Below the pieces are notes generated by a model. The model searched no databases and was not told the DNA's origin. It saw nothing but the letters and a program-made list of their open reading frames with translations. A program made the position numbers and the translations under genes. From positions 1 through 26,000 of the forward strand of contig DCAA01000024.1 in NCBI GenBank assembly GCA_002311345.1: a stretch of DNA of 26,000 nucleotides. The letters are read 5' to 3'. Positions 15,666 to 22,954 of the stretch are shown here, in pieces; position 1 is the first letter of the stretch; each line of letters begins with the position of its first letter. The DNA is from Planctomycetes bacterium UBA1146 (lineage in GTDB: Bacteria; Planctomycetota; UBA8108; UBA1146).

Positions 15666-15832
15666 GAATCCTCCCGGTATTCTCCGAGCGGGTCCGTCGA
15701 TTGCCATGGTCCTGTTGCACCGATGGATTGGCTTTGGAGCGAGAGCCTGTCCGATCAGTGCGGGACTCATCCGGTCCTTCAAGTCGAACTCATAAATTGG
15801 ATCGCTCTGGGACAGTCAATGGAAGGACTACC

Positions 15833-16312
15833 ATGCAAAAGCAAGGTAAGAACGAGGGATTCACCCTCATCGAATTGATGATCGTCGTTGCGATCATCGC
15901 CATCATCGCGGCCATCGCGATTCCGAACCTGCTCAACGCCAAGATGGCGGGCAACGAGGCCTCTGCCGTTTCCAGTCTTCGTACTCTCAGCACTGTATGC
16001 GAACAGTTCCGCAATCGTGACATCGAGGGTGACTACCCGGCCGATCTGGCTGAACTCGCCACTGGCAATTACCTCGATAGTTCCCTCGCCACAGCGACCA
16101 CTTCTACGATTCTCAAGAGTGGTTACTGGTACACCTTTAACGGCTATGACGGCAACACGTGGGACTGCGTGGCATCGCCGGGGACCTTCGACTCAGATGG
16201 TGGTTTCCACTACTTCGTCTCCACTATTGGCGTGATCTACCGCAGTGATGCAGTTACGGCTCCTGCTACGCCTCCTACTGTAGGAGATCCATCCTGGGTT
16301 CCGATCCAGTAG
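15833..16312 (+). CDS. Type IV pilin-like protein (159 residues)
   Basis: A short charged leader, MQKQGKNEG, precedes the prepilin peptidase site G|FTLIELMIVV with Glu5 of the mature protein. The hydrophobic helix continues through AIIAIIAAIAIPNLLNA. The globular part has SSLRTLSTV, PADLAELA and a C-terminus rich in Gly, Thr and Pro ending WVPIQ. It would be cleaved and N-methylated by PilD and assembled into a pilus or pseudopilus. ATG at 15833 follows an AGGA, and the leader length fits. A strong terminator follows the gene, which suits an abundant, separately transcribed major pilin. It is a paralogue of the next gene. No pilus assembly ATPase is in the window, so type IV pilus versus type II secretion cannot be decided. 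Confidence 0.93.
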   Translation: MQKQGKNEGFTLIELMIVVAIIAIIAAIAIPNLLNAKMAGNEASAVSSLRTLSTVCEQFRNRDIEGDYPADLAELATGNYLDSSLATATTSTILKSGYWYTFNGYDGNTWDCVASPGTFDSDGGFHYFVSTIGVIYRSDAVTAPATPPTVGDPSWVPIQ

Positions 16313-16328
16313 CAAATAACCTGTCTCG

Positions 16329-16374
16329 GAGTAAAGGGAGGAACTGCCTGGCAGTTCCTCCCTTACTCTTTTTT
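16329..16374 (+). terminator. Strong rho-independent terminator after first pilin gene
   Basis: AAGGGAGGAACTGCC and GGCAGTTCCTCCCTT pair perfectly over 15 bp around a single T. With one bulged A the stem extends by GAGT/ACTC, and six T residues (16369-16374) follow. It lies 16 nt after the pilin stop. Confidence 0.95.
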
Positions 16375-16418
16375 CGGTTCACGATTCAATGGGTCCTCGA
16401 ATCCCGCCTGGGGGAGTC

Positions 16419-16844
16419 ATGAATAACAAACAGCGTGGTTATACCTTGATCGAGTTGATGATCGTGGTTGCGATCATCGCGCTGATCGCAGCGATCGCCA
16501 TTCCCAACCTTCGTGCGAGTCTCAGTGGAGGCCGCGAAGCCGCAGCAATAGGCTCGATGCGAACGATATCGACCGCCGTGGAACACTACCGGATCCGGCT
16601 CGGCCAGTACCCCGCAGATATGGCCGAACTGGCGCAAAAGAACCCATTTCTCCTCGATCAAGAACTGGTCACTGGAGTGCGAAACGGCTACTTCTACTCT
16701 CTACAATCAGCCAGTGGCGGATACACCTGTAATGCCGATCCAGAGTTGGTTGAGGAGTCTCGTTTCTTCTACGTCGACCAGACCGGGGTCATCCGTCAAG
16801 AAGAAGGGGAGGCGGCAGGTCCTGACAGTGTCCCGATCCAGTGA
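16419..16844 (+). CDS. Type IV pilin-like protein (141 residues), tandem paralogue
   Basis: The leader MNNKQRG precedes the cleavage site G|YTLIELMIVV; Tyr replaces the usual Phe at mature position 1, and Glu5 is kept. The helix AIIALIAAIAIPNLRAS and the segments GSMRTISTAVEHY, PADMAELAQ and FYVDQTGVIR parallel the upstream pilin, and both proteins end in VPIQ. The ATG at 16419 gives a seven-residue leader typical of type IVa pilins and has a GGAG close upstream. An in-frame ATG at 16389 would give an unusually long leader. It lies behind a strong terminator with only 44 nt between, so it depends on readthrough or a weak local promoter and may be a minor pilin. Confidence 0.92.
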   Translation: MNNKQRGYTLIELMIVVAIIALIAAIAIPNLRASLSGGREAAAIGSMRTISTAVEHYRIRLGQYPADMAELAQKNPFLLDQELVTGVRNGYFYSLQSASGGYTCNADPELVEESRFFYVDQTGVIRQEEGEAAGPDSVPIQ

Positions 16845-16854
16845 TCGCGCTGCG

Positions 16855-16882
16855 TTGACTCCAACCGGTAGACATCTACCAT
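16855..16882 (+). promoter_or_regulatory. Putative rpe-accD promoter
   Basis: TTGACT (5/6), a 16-nt spacer and TACCAT (4/6) lie just after the second pilin gene. The predicted start near 16889 puts the hairpin GCCCTC-N7-GAGGGC (16892-16910) at the very 5' end of the leader, where it could protect the mRNA. Confidence 0.5.
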
Positions 16883-16929
16883 GCCCGGATAGCCCTCGTC
16901 GAAGGAGGGCAAGAAGGGTCTGAGAGACG

Positions 16930-17628
16930 ATGACAGCCGCTGGTTCCCCTCGTTCACCTCAGTTACCTGCGCGACTGGCCCCGAGCATCCTGTCGAGCAA
17001 TTTCAGCCACCTCGCTGATGAGGTCAATTCCGTCATCGCCGCTGGTGCTGACTGGATTCATGTCGATGTGATGGATGGTCACTTCGTCCCCAACCTCACC
17101 ATTGGAGCTCCAGTGGTGAAGTCGTTGCGAACGGCCACGGATTCTTTTCTCGATGTCCACCTGATGATCTCCGAACCGGCAAAGTACCTCGATGATTTCA
17201 TCGCCGCTGGCAGTGACATGGTTACTTTTCACATCGAAGCGGAGCCCGATCCCTTACCGTTGCTCGACAAATTGCACCAGGCCGGCCGTAAGGGGGGGAT
17301 CGCCCTTCGGCCTTCAACCCCGGTCGAGACGATCATTCCCTTTGTCCCTCGCTGTGACATGGTTGTGGTGATGACGGTAGAGCCTGGATTCGGGGGTCAG
17401 TCCTTCATGGAAGAACCGCTCGATAAGATTGCCGCCATCCGAGCTGCCGGTGCTGACAACCTCGAGGTGCAAGTCGACGGGGGAATCACTGCCGAAACAC
17501 TGCCTCGTGCCCTGGCTGCCGGTGCCAACGTGTTTGTTGCCGGAAGTGCGGTGTTTGGTGGCGATGACGTGGCCGGCAACATTGCGGCACTTCGAAGTGC
17601 GATGGCCGGGGGGAGGGCCACGGCATGA
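16930..17628 (+). CDS. rpe: Ribulose-phosphate 3-epimerase
   Basis: Rpe interconverts ribulose-5-phosphate and xylulose-5-phosphate in the pentose phosphate pathway. The 232-residue TIM-barrel protein shows the expected active-site strands in order: LAPSILSSNF, HVDVMDGHFVPNLTIG, DVHLMI, VEPGFGGQSFM and VQVDGGI, plus a phosphate-binding end in AGSAVFGG. An N-terminal Ser/Pro-rich stretch of about 12 residues precedes the conserved start. The ATG at 16930 has a GAGAG upstream. It overlaps accD by four bases (ATGA), so the two are probably translated together. Confidence 0.97.
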   Translation: MTAAGSPRSPQLPARLAPSILSSNFSHLADEVNSVIAAGADWIHVDVMDGHFVPNLTIGAPVVKSLRTATDSFLDVHLMISEPAKYLDDFIAAGSDMVTFHIEAEPDPLPLLDKLHQAGRKGGIALRPSTPVETIIPFVPRCDMVVVMTVEPGFGGQSFMEEPLDKIAAIRAAGADNLEVQVDGGITAETLPRALAAGANVFVAGSAVFGGDDVAGNIAALRSAMAGGRATA

Positions 17629-18464
17629 GCGATGAGGTACGGGAACCTCGATCTTCGCGCCGACGTGATGTCCCCAGTGGACTGTGGCTGCGATGCCCGG
17701 GTTGCTCCAAGATGATCTACAAGAATCTGATGGTGGAGCGAGGCAACGTTTGCCCCGAGTGCAGTTATCACTTTCCCATCACCAGTGAAGAACGTATCCA
17801 GCTGCTGTGTGACCCCGATACCTTTGTCGAGCATCTCAAGGAACTCGCTCCGGCGGATCCGCTCGGGTTCATTGCAAAGCGCTCTTATCGTGAGCGCCTC
17901 GACGAGACCCAGAGTAAAACAGGTCTTCGGGATGCATGTGTTGTCGGGAGAGCGGAGATCGGCCAAGTCCCCGTTGTTATCGGTGTCAGTGATTCGAGAT
18001 TTCTGATGGGATCGATGGGATCGGTGGTGGGAGAAAAGATCGCTCGTAGTATCGAACTAGCACGCGAGGAAAGTCGACCATTCATCTTCGTCAGTGGTTC
18101 CGGGGGTGGAGCGAGGATGGATGAAGGAATGTTCTCGCTGATGCAGATGGCGAAGACTGCCGCTGCGGTCCAGCGATTGCATGAAGTGGGGGGATTGTTC
18201 GTCAGCATCTTGACCAATCCCACCATGGGTGGGGCGATGGCGAGTTTCGCAGCCCTGGGCGATGTGATCATCGCAGAGCCGAAAGCTCTGATCGGCTTTG
18301 CCGGACCCAATGTCATCAAGCAGACGATCAAAACGGAGCTCCCCGAGGGATTTCAATCCTCCGAATTCAACCTGGAACACGGTTTCCTGGATCTGGTCGT
18401 CGATCGCCAGGAAATGCGTGGCACGTTGATCCGGATGCTGGCTTATTTCTGCCAGGAAGCCTGA
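17625..18464 (+). CDS. accD: Acetyl-CoA carboxylase carboxyltransferase subunit beta
   Basis: AccD is the partner of AccA and provides the biotin-side half of the carboxyltransferase. The 279-residue protein has the N-terminal zinc ribbon Cys24-x2-Cys27 and Cys43-x2-Cys46. The crotonase-fold core follows with SGSGGGARMDEG (157-168), TNPTMGGAMAS (197-207) and IGFAGPNVIKQT. These features separate it from propionyl-CoA carboxylase beta chains. The start overlaps the rpe stop as ATGA. The usual neighbour folC is absent. A weak hairpin with a T-run (18513-18536) follows the gene. Confidence 0.97.
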   Translation: MSDEVREPRSSRRRDVPSGLWLRCPGCSKMIYKNLMVERGNVCPECSYHFPITSEERIQLLCDPDTFVEHLKELAPADPLGFIAKRSYRERLDETQSKTGLRDACVVGRAEIGQVPVVIGVSDSRFLMGSMGSVVGEKIARSIELAREESRPFIFVSGSGGGARMDEGMFSLMQMAKTAAAVQRLHEVGGLFVSILTNPTMGGAMASFAALGDVIIAEPKALIGFAGPNVIKQTIKTELPEGFQSSEFNLEHGFLDLVVDRQEMRGTLIRMLAYFCQEA

Positions 18465-18512
18465 TCTGCCGCAAAATCGCGATTCATCCTCAAGTTCTGT
18501 TGCTCGGCTGAC

Positions 18513-18536
18513 GATCCATATGGACGGATCTCTTTT
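18513..18536 (+). terminator. Weak terminator-like hairpin after accD
   Basis: GATCC and GGATC (5 bp, 8-nt loop) are followed by TCTTTTT. The loop side also contains a 10-bp palindrome, TCCATATGGA (18515-18524), which could instead be a protein-binding site. The stem is short, so termination is uncertain. Confidence 0.3.
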
Positions 18537-18577
18537 TCGGATCATGGCAGTCCCCGGAGAGGATCCAGAAGGAGCAG

Positions 18578-18604
18578 GAATCGCATGAATCGCATGAATC
18601 GCAA
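18578..18604 (+). repeat. Three tandem 9-bp units covering the start of the receiver-like gene
   Basis: GAATCGCAT, GAATCGCAT and GAATCGCAA run head to tail. The repeat places two in-frame ATG codons (18585 and 18594) and encodes the MNRMNRNR N-terminus. The units are in frame, so copy-number changes would alter the N-terminus without a frameshift. Confidence 0.8.
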
Positions 18605-18983
18605 CAGAATCCTCGTGCTGGCCCAGGACCGGGATGCCGCCTATGCCATCCGAAATCTATTCGAGTTCGAGCGTCATGATATCGATGTAAGTATCGAACT
18701 CGAGGTCGTTCGAGAAGCCCTCGTGGAGCGTGCCTATCATCTGCTTCTGCTCGATTCGAGAGTCTGCCACCACGAGGAATTCGACCTGGTCGATTTCCAG
18801 CTCGACCGTGGATTGCAGGTGCCCCTGGTCGTCATCGGTGGAGAGAACACCGGACTACGCAGGAGCCTGCGCTCTCGTCAGGGCCTCCAGGTGATCCATG
18901 TCGACCTCGACGGTGAACAACTGCTCGAGACGGTCAACAACTGGAATCCGGAGCCGGAGCCGGACCCGGAAGCTACGGTCTGA
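18585..18983 (+). CDS. Degenerate receiver-like (CheY-fold) protein
   Basis: This 132-residue protein has an alternating beta/alpha pattern like a response-regulator receiver: RILVLAQDRDAAYAIRNLF, then REALVERAYHLLLLDSRV, then VPLVVIGGEN. Asp57 in LLLLDSR sits where the phosphoacceptor is expected. The acidic pair after beta-1 is mostly lost (AQD instead of DDD), and neither the Thr/Ser after beta-4 nor the Lys-Pro after beta-5 is visible. It therefore looks like a pseudo-receiver that may not be phosphorylated in the usual way. The C-terminus is an acidic Pro/Glu tail. Upstream AAGGAG/AGGA supports the ATG at 18585. It lies 69 nt before a GGDEF protein gene and may regulate it. Confidence 0.6.
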   Translation: MNRMNRNRILVLAQDRDAAYAIRNLFEFERHDIDVSIELEVVREALVERAYHLLLLDSRVCHHEEFDLVDFQLDRGLQVPLVVIGGENTGLRRSLRSRQGLQVIHVDLDGEQLLETVNNWNPEPEPDPEATV

Positions 18984-19008
18984 CCTCGCTGCGCACCCCT
19001 CGACACGG

Positions 19009-19017
19009 TGGTACGAT
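19009..19017 (+). promoter_or_regulatory. Putative extended -10 promoter of the GGDEF gene
   Basis: TGG-TACGAT is an extended -10 element in the 69-nt gap. The inferred start near 19024 gives a leader of about 29 nt that contains the GGAGG of the GGDEF gene. Confidence 0.4.
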
Positions 19018-19052
19018 GAACCCTGGACGCACGCCGCGTCGTGGAGGTTCTC

Positions 19053-20003
19053 ATGTCTCACCTGCAGCGGTTCCGTGAGCTCGAAGCCCAGGGTATCGAC
19101 ATCCTGGCGCTGCTTGCCGGTGATCGCGTTCTCGATGACGACCAGTTGCAGGGGATTCTGGCCAACCTCGGTCCGCTCGGACCCGAGTACCACAGTGATC
19201 TGATGGAACTGTTGACTCATCGCCGTTTCGATCCCCAAAAGGCTCAGGGGTTGTGGCGAGGAATCCTTCGTCACAAGAAGAAGCTGGAGAATCGTCTGGA
19301 GAGGCCGGTTGGCGTCCGGGTTGCAGCGGCCGACTACCTGACCAATCGTCGACCCACCCTGGATGCTCCCCGAGTCGTGCCACGCCAAGAGATGGAGCGA
19401 CTGATCGCCCAGGTCAATCTCGATCCGCTGACCGAACTGCTCAATCGACGCTCCATCGACGAGACGTTTCGTCTCGAGATCCAGCGAGCCCGACGTTACG
19501 GAGGTCTGCTGAGCGTGCTGCTCATCGATCTCGATCAGTTCAAGAAGATCAATGACGGCGAGGGGCATGTTGCCGGCGATGAGGCGCTTGTGGAGATCTC
19601 CAGGCGACTGCAGGCGGCCTGCCGGGAGATCGATACTCTGGGGCGCTGGGGTGGTGATGAAATGTTGCTGATTTTGCCGCAGACCAGTGCAGCAGACGCC
19701 ACCATCTTGTCGGCCAGACTACGTGCTGATGTACGCAAGCAACCGGTGATCTTCACAAATGGTCATCACTGGAATGCCACCATCTCCGTTGGCATCGCAA
19801 ATTATCCTGATCACGGACACATCGTCCAGGATCTGATCGAGTCTGCCAGTTCAGCATTGCGTCGTGCCAAGGCTGCCGGCCGCGATACGGAGGTCACCGC
19901 GCCCGATGGTAAATCTGCACAAGCAGGTAAGATCCTCGGCAGGAGATGGGGTGACTCTCGCGATGAGGATGCCAGCGGTGCAACTGGTGAGAACGATTCC
20001 TAG
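19053..20003 (+). CDS. GGDEF-domain protein (probable diguanylate cyclase)
   Basis: This 316-residue soluble protein has an N-terminal helical region (1-118) of unknown fold. A GGDEF domain follows at about 119-290, starting with NLDPLTELLNRRSID and LLIDLDQFKKIND. The signature is GGDEM (200-204), a Met variant of GGDEF that keeps the residues needed for catalysis. RxxD (Arg191-Asp194) stands five residues before it, so the inhibitory c-di-GMP site looks intact. It would make c-di-GMP from GTP. The ATG at 19053 is 5 nt after GGAGG. The stop shares CTAG with the convergent membrane protein gene. Nearby pilins are possible but unproven c-di-GMP targets. Confidence 0.9.
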   Translation: MSHLQRFRELEAQGIDILALLAGDRVLDDDQLQGILANLGPLGPEYHSDLMELLTHRRFDPQKAQGLWRGILRHKKKLENRLERPVGVRVAAADYLTNRRPTLDAPRVVPRQEMERLIAQVNLDPLTELLNRRSIDETFRLEIQRARRYGGLLSVLLIDLDQFKKINDGEGHVAGDEALVEISRRLQAACREIDTLGRWGGDEMLLILPQTSAADATILSARLRADVRKQPVIFTNGHHWNATISVGIANYPDHGHIVQDLIESASSALRRAKAAGRDTEVTAPDGKSAQAGKILGRRWGDSRDEDASGATGENDS

Positions 20004-21559
20004 CGGGCTAGTGAAGGTCTCAAGTTCTCCGGTACTGCCGTACGACGTACCCACCCTTGGCACAGCGGACCGACATGCACAAGGGCCCAGGTTCCATCGG
20101 TTGCCAGTCTCTGGGTCAGTTGTTTTCGCTGTCGCTCCGGTGGACGGATCAGCACCGCATTTGCCAGTGCCAGCAGTCGCTCCAGCTCTTCATCCAACTG
20201 ACCACCATCTGAGATGGCGCTCTGGTGAGCCAGGAAAAGGGCTGCTCCGTAGACAGTATTCCGGGAATCCATCGTCGGTTGCAGGCGGCCACCCGAGGCG
20301 TGTACGACGGTGCTGCCGAACTCGTATTCGCACAGCACGGCTCCTCTCACCTGCCACTCGGTGGCGAGGATGGTGATGGGAGTTCGCGGCATTATCGTCG
20401 ACCAGCCGATGCCCGGTCTCCGCCACCCGATGTCCCGTCCTGGTATCCGGCCGATCGATGCGGGATACCCCGAGAACAGTAGCATCAGCACCATGGCGGA
20501 AGTCACCACAACCGCGCCACGTCTTGCCCGGTGCATCTTCTCGGGCCAAATACGAGGCCAGTGGGACAACCACAGACCTAGCAGCGGAGAAGACAGCAGG
20601 ACGGCCAGAACGAAGTGACGCTGCTGGAGCAGCGCCATCGCGATCGCCACCACGATCGCTAGCCGGGCGGCCCGTGGCACTTTCCCTTTGCTGTGGCGAA
20701 TTCCCTGCTGCAAGGCCCTCAAGAGTGCCAACGCCAGTAGCGGTAGCCCGACCCAGAAGGTGAAGGTGTGCCGGAACCACATCGCGCTCACATTACTGGA
20801 GAAGGGGCTGACCCACTCCATTACCCGGTTGGTGAAGACCGGATCGAGGCCGAGCTGGAACGGGAACAGAAATAGACCGAGCCCGTGCGGTTGGAGCACG
20901 GTGGCTGCAATGGAACTGACGAGGACCCCGATGCGTTGCCTGGAACTGGCGCGGTGACCGTCGGGAAAGATCAGCAGATCAAAGGTCAAAAACGCGATGC
21001 CGAGGATGAACGAAGAGTGGAGGTTCGCCCATAGTGCCATCAGTGGCACCGCCAACCATAGCAGGCGCGGGCGCTCTCGACCGAGCAAGGTGATGCACCA
21101 CAGACCCAGCACGCTGCACAGACCCAGCAGATGCGGACGCAGCATCAACCGTCTCCCGGCCACCAGCCACAGCGGCCCCAGCAATAGCAGTCGGGCGACT
21201 GCCGGCACACCCAGCAGTCGTGCGATCTTGTCCTGCAGCGCTCCCAGTAGCGCCGACAGTGCCACCGCGAGGGCGACCAGACCGGATGTTCCGGCGATCT
21301 TGTAGACGACGGCAAACAACAGCGCCGCCAGCCACTCGTGGGCGATCCAGGTGCCGCCGTGACCGTTGGCGGAGAAGGGATCGGTGGTGGGGATTTCACC
21401 GTGCTCGATGATCCAGTCGCCGATCGCCAGATGCATCGGCAAATCGTTGTTGGCGAGCGGATGAAAGGCGATCACAGCAGGTAGCAGCAGCGCAAAGAAG
21501 ATCACCCAGCGCTCCCCGGCGTCCGGCAGGTCTGTGGCTGGGGGAATTTCGGTGTTCAT
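20000..21559 (-). CDS. Polytopic membrane protein, possibly GT-C-like
   Basis: This 519-residue protein has about nine to eleven hydrophobic segments, beginning with residues 18-35 and then pairs such as LVALAVALSALLGAL and LLLLGPLWLVAG. The first external loop has an acidic NNDLPMHLAIGDWI with Asp39, then EIPTTDPFS and WIAHEWLAAL. This pattern recurs in uncharacterised membrane proteins and resembles the acidic first loop of GT-C glycosyltransferases. A polar C-terminal part of about 130 residues (from about 390) is probably extracytoplasmic. The ribosome-binding site is weak (GAGAG). Its stop shares CTAG with the GGDEF gene. Membrane location is secure; the enzymatic role is speculative. 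Confidence 0.75.
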   Translation of the reverse strand: MNTEIPPATDLPDAGERWVIFFALLLPAVIAFHPLANNDLPMHLAIGDWIIEHGEIPTTDPFSANGHGGTWIAHEWLAALLFAVVYKIAGTSGLVALAVALSALLGALQDKIARLLGVPAVARLLLLGPLWLVAGRRLMLRPHLLGLCSVLGLWCITLLGRERPRLLWLAVPLMALWANLHSSFILGIAFLTFDLLIFPDGHRASSRQRIGVLVSSIAATVLQPHGLGLFLFPFQLGLDPVFTNRVMEWVSPFSSNVSAMWFRHTFTFWVGLPLLALALLRALQQGIRHSKGKVPRAARLAIVVAIAMALLQQRHFVLAVLLSSPLLGLWLSHWPRIWPEKMHRARRGAVVVTSAMVLMLLFSGYPASIGRIPGRDIGWRRPGIGWSTIMPRTPITILATEWQVRGAVLCEYEFGSTVVHASGGRLQPTMDSRNTVYGAALFLAHQSAISDGGQLDEELERLLALANAVLIRPPERQRKQLTQRLATDGTWALVHVGPLCQGWVRRTAVPENLRPSLAR

Positions 21560-21626
21560 CAGGCACTCTCTCGTGTGGATCGCTCTCGTGGTGGCTCTGC
21601 TTCCCTTCCTACAGCAGTCCCCCTGG

Positions 21627-21640
21627 TAGTGGTATCACTA
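21627..21640. promoter_or_regulatory. Dyad in the divergent intergenic region
   Basis: TAGTG-GTAT-CACTA is an inverted repeat with 5-bp arms, lying between the divergent membrane protein and GcvT-like genes. It could be an operator for one or both. The rest of the 207-nt gap shows no gene. Confidence 0.3.
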
Positions 21641-21730
21641 TCTGAAGCCCGGGCATGACCCTCGGCACATCTCCAGATCTCTGGTGCTGCTGTTTGCCGA
21701 AGGCCTGCAGAGTCCGACCCCCCCTTGGAC

Positions 21731-21760
21731 TTCCCATACCCCCGGGGCGGAACGTATGAT
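21731..21760 (+). promoter_or_regulatory. Putative promoter of the GcvT-like/flavoprotein operon
   Basis: TTCCCA (4/6), an 18-nt spacer and TATGAT (5/6) end 6 nt before the ATG at 21767. The predicted transcription start falls on or next to the start codon, and no ribosome-binding site precedes the ATG, so the mRNA may be leaderless. Confidence 0.45.
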
Positions 21761-21766
21761 CCCGCC

Positions 21767-22951
21767 ATGCCGATCCCGACCCCGTTCCACGATCGTACAG
21801 CGCCCCTGTGCACCTCCTTGCGGTGGAAGGACTGGGCAGGTTTTCACGCAGTATGCCGCTACGGAACCCATCTCGAAGCGGAGTATCACGCCATCCGCCA
21901 CAGTGCTGGACTGCTCGACGTCTCGCCGTTGACCAAGATCGCCGTTGCCGGTCCCGACGCCGCAGCATTTCTCTCTTTCGTGACCTCTCGTGATATTCAG
22001 CGACTGCGCCCGGCCCGGGTTCGCTACGTCGCCATCTGCGATGAGGCAGGGAAACTGGTCGACGATGGAACGGTGATGAACCTGGGAGACGCAGGTTACC
22101 GCCTCACGGCGGCTTCTCCCATCTGGCGATGGATCGATCGCTTCTCTGCCGGCTTCGATGTCAGCCTCGTCGATGAGTCCGATTCCATCGCCAGTCTGGC
22201 CATCCAGGGCCCGCGCTCTCGCGCCATACTCGAACAAGCGGCGGGCGAAAAGATTCCTCTGCGTTACTTCCAGATGGCAAAGATGTCTTTCGATGGAATC
22301 CCCATAGAGATCTCGAGAACCGGCTACACCGGCGACCTCGGCTACGAACTCTGGTGCCAGCCTGAGCACTCCACGGCATTGTGGGATCAGTTGATGGAGG
22401 CGGGAAAACCGCATCGCCTTCTTCCCGTCGGCCTCGATGCGCTCGACATCGTTCGAATCGAAGCCGGGTTCGTCTTGCAGGGCATCGACTACTACAGCGC
22501 CCCGACCTGCCTCATCGAGAGCCGCAAGTCATCGCCCTTCGAGGCGGGGATCGGATTTGCCGTCGACCTCGGTAGAGGTTCCTTTGTCGGCAGCGAAGCC
22601 CTCGAACGGGAAAAACGGATGCCGCCGCGGTGGAAACTGGTCGGTCTCGAACTTTCTCTGCCAGACATCGAAAAACTGTACTCCAGTGTCGGTCTCCCCC
22701 CGGTTCTCCCGATCGAGGCGTGCCGCACATCGCGACCGGTGCACCGGCGATCTCGACAGGTTGGCTACATCACCAGTTCCACCTTTTCGCCGATCCTCAA
22801 GAGTGCGATCGCCCTCGCCACCGTCGAGGGCAGCGTTGGCGAACCCGGAACCGGTCTCGAGGTCGAGTTCACCATCGAACACGTCCATCATCGGATCCCG
22901 GCAACGGTCGTCGAACGGCCCTTCTTCGACCCTCCACGAAAGCGAAACTGA
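21767..22951 (+). CDS. GcvT-like aminomethyltransferase-family protein
   Basis: This 394-residue protein has the T-protein fold pattern (AGLLDVSPLTKIAVAGPDA, then SRTGYTGDLGYELWC, IEAGFVLQGIDYY, GRGSFVGSEAL and a GcvT C-terminal barrel). GKLVDDGTV puts Asp99 and Asp100 at the folate-site aspartate position. It differs from the glycine-cleavage GcvT: the N-terminal GGFEMPVWYSS is replaced by WAGFHAVCRYGTHLEAEY, and the VVNAGN segment by RLTAASPIW. Folate-dependent C1 transfer is likely but with another substrate. The ATG at 21767 has no ribosome-binding site. Three bases separate it from the flavoprotein gene downstream. In known demethylases such as dimethylglycine dehydrogenase a GcvT domain works with an FAD oxidase, which makes the context suggestive. 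Confidence 0.85.
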   Translation: MPIPTPFHDRTAPLCTSLRWKDWAGFHAVCRYGTHLEAEYHAIRHSAGLLDVSPLTKIAVAGPDAAAFLSFVTSRDIQRLRPARVRYVAICDEAGKLVDDGTVMNLGDAGYRLTAASPIWRWIDRFSAGFDVSLVDESDSIASLAIQGPRSRAILEQAAGEKIPLRYFQMAKMSFDGIPIEISRTGYTGDLGYELWCQPEHSTALWDQLMEAGKPHRLLPVGLDALDIVRIEAGFVLQGIDYYSAPTCLIESRKSSPFEAGIGFAVDLGRGSFVGSEALEREKRMPPRWKLVGLELSLPDIEKLYSSVGLPPVLPIEACRTSRPVHRRSRQVGYITSSTFSPILKSAIALATVEGSVGEPGTGLEVEFTIEHVHHRIPATVVERPFFDPPRKRN

Positions 22952-22954
22952 GCG

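Larger units (their letters stand above)
15528..15832 (+). other. 305-nt gap between recJ and the first pilin gene
   Basis: No credible gene lies here. The first 110 bases hold overlapping inverted repeats ending in a terminator-like hairpin. Bases 15630-15667 are AT-rich and hold a promoter candidate. The remaining 160 bases would be an untranslated leader of the pilin mRNA. I see no c-di-GMP (GEMM) riboswitch core in it. The pilin reading frame stays open back to a TTG at 15701, but that extension does not resemble a pilin leader. Confidence 0.6.

Noticed and set aside
15701..15832. 44-codon upstream extension of the first pilin from a TTG
   Set aside because: Prepilin leaders are short, and the ATG at 15833 has a ribosome-binding site and a nine-residue leader.
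15666..15832. c-di-GMP (GEMM) riboswitch upstream of the pilin
   Set aside because: I looked for the conserved core and did not find it.
21559..21813. 84-codon minus-strand frame in the gap upstream of the membrane protein
   Set aside because: It has no ribosome-binding site, overlaps the start of the GcvT-like gene and has no recognisable features.
21767..22951. DMSP demethylase DmdA
   Set aside because: DmdA is also GcvT-like, but I could not see DmdA-specific segments; the general family name is safer.
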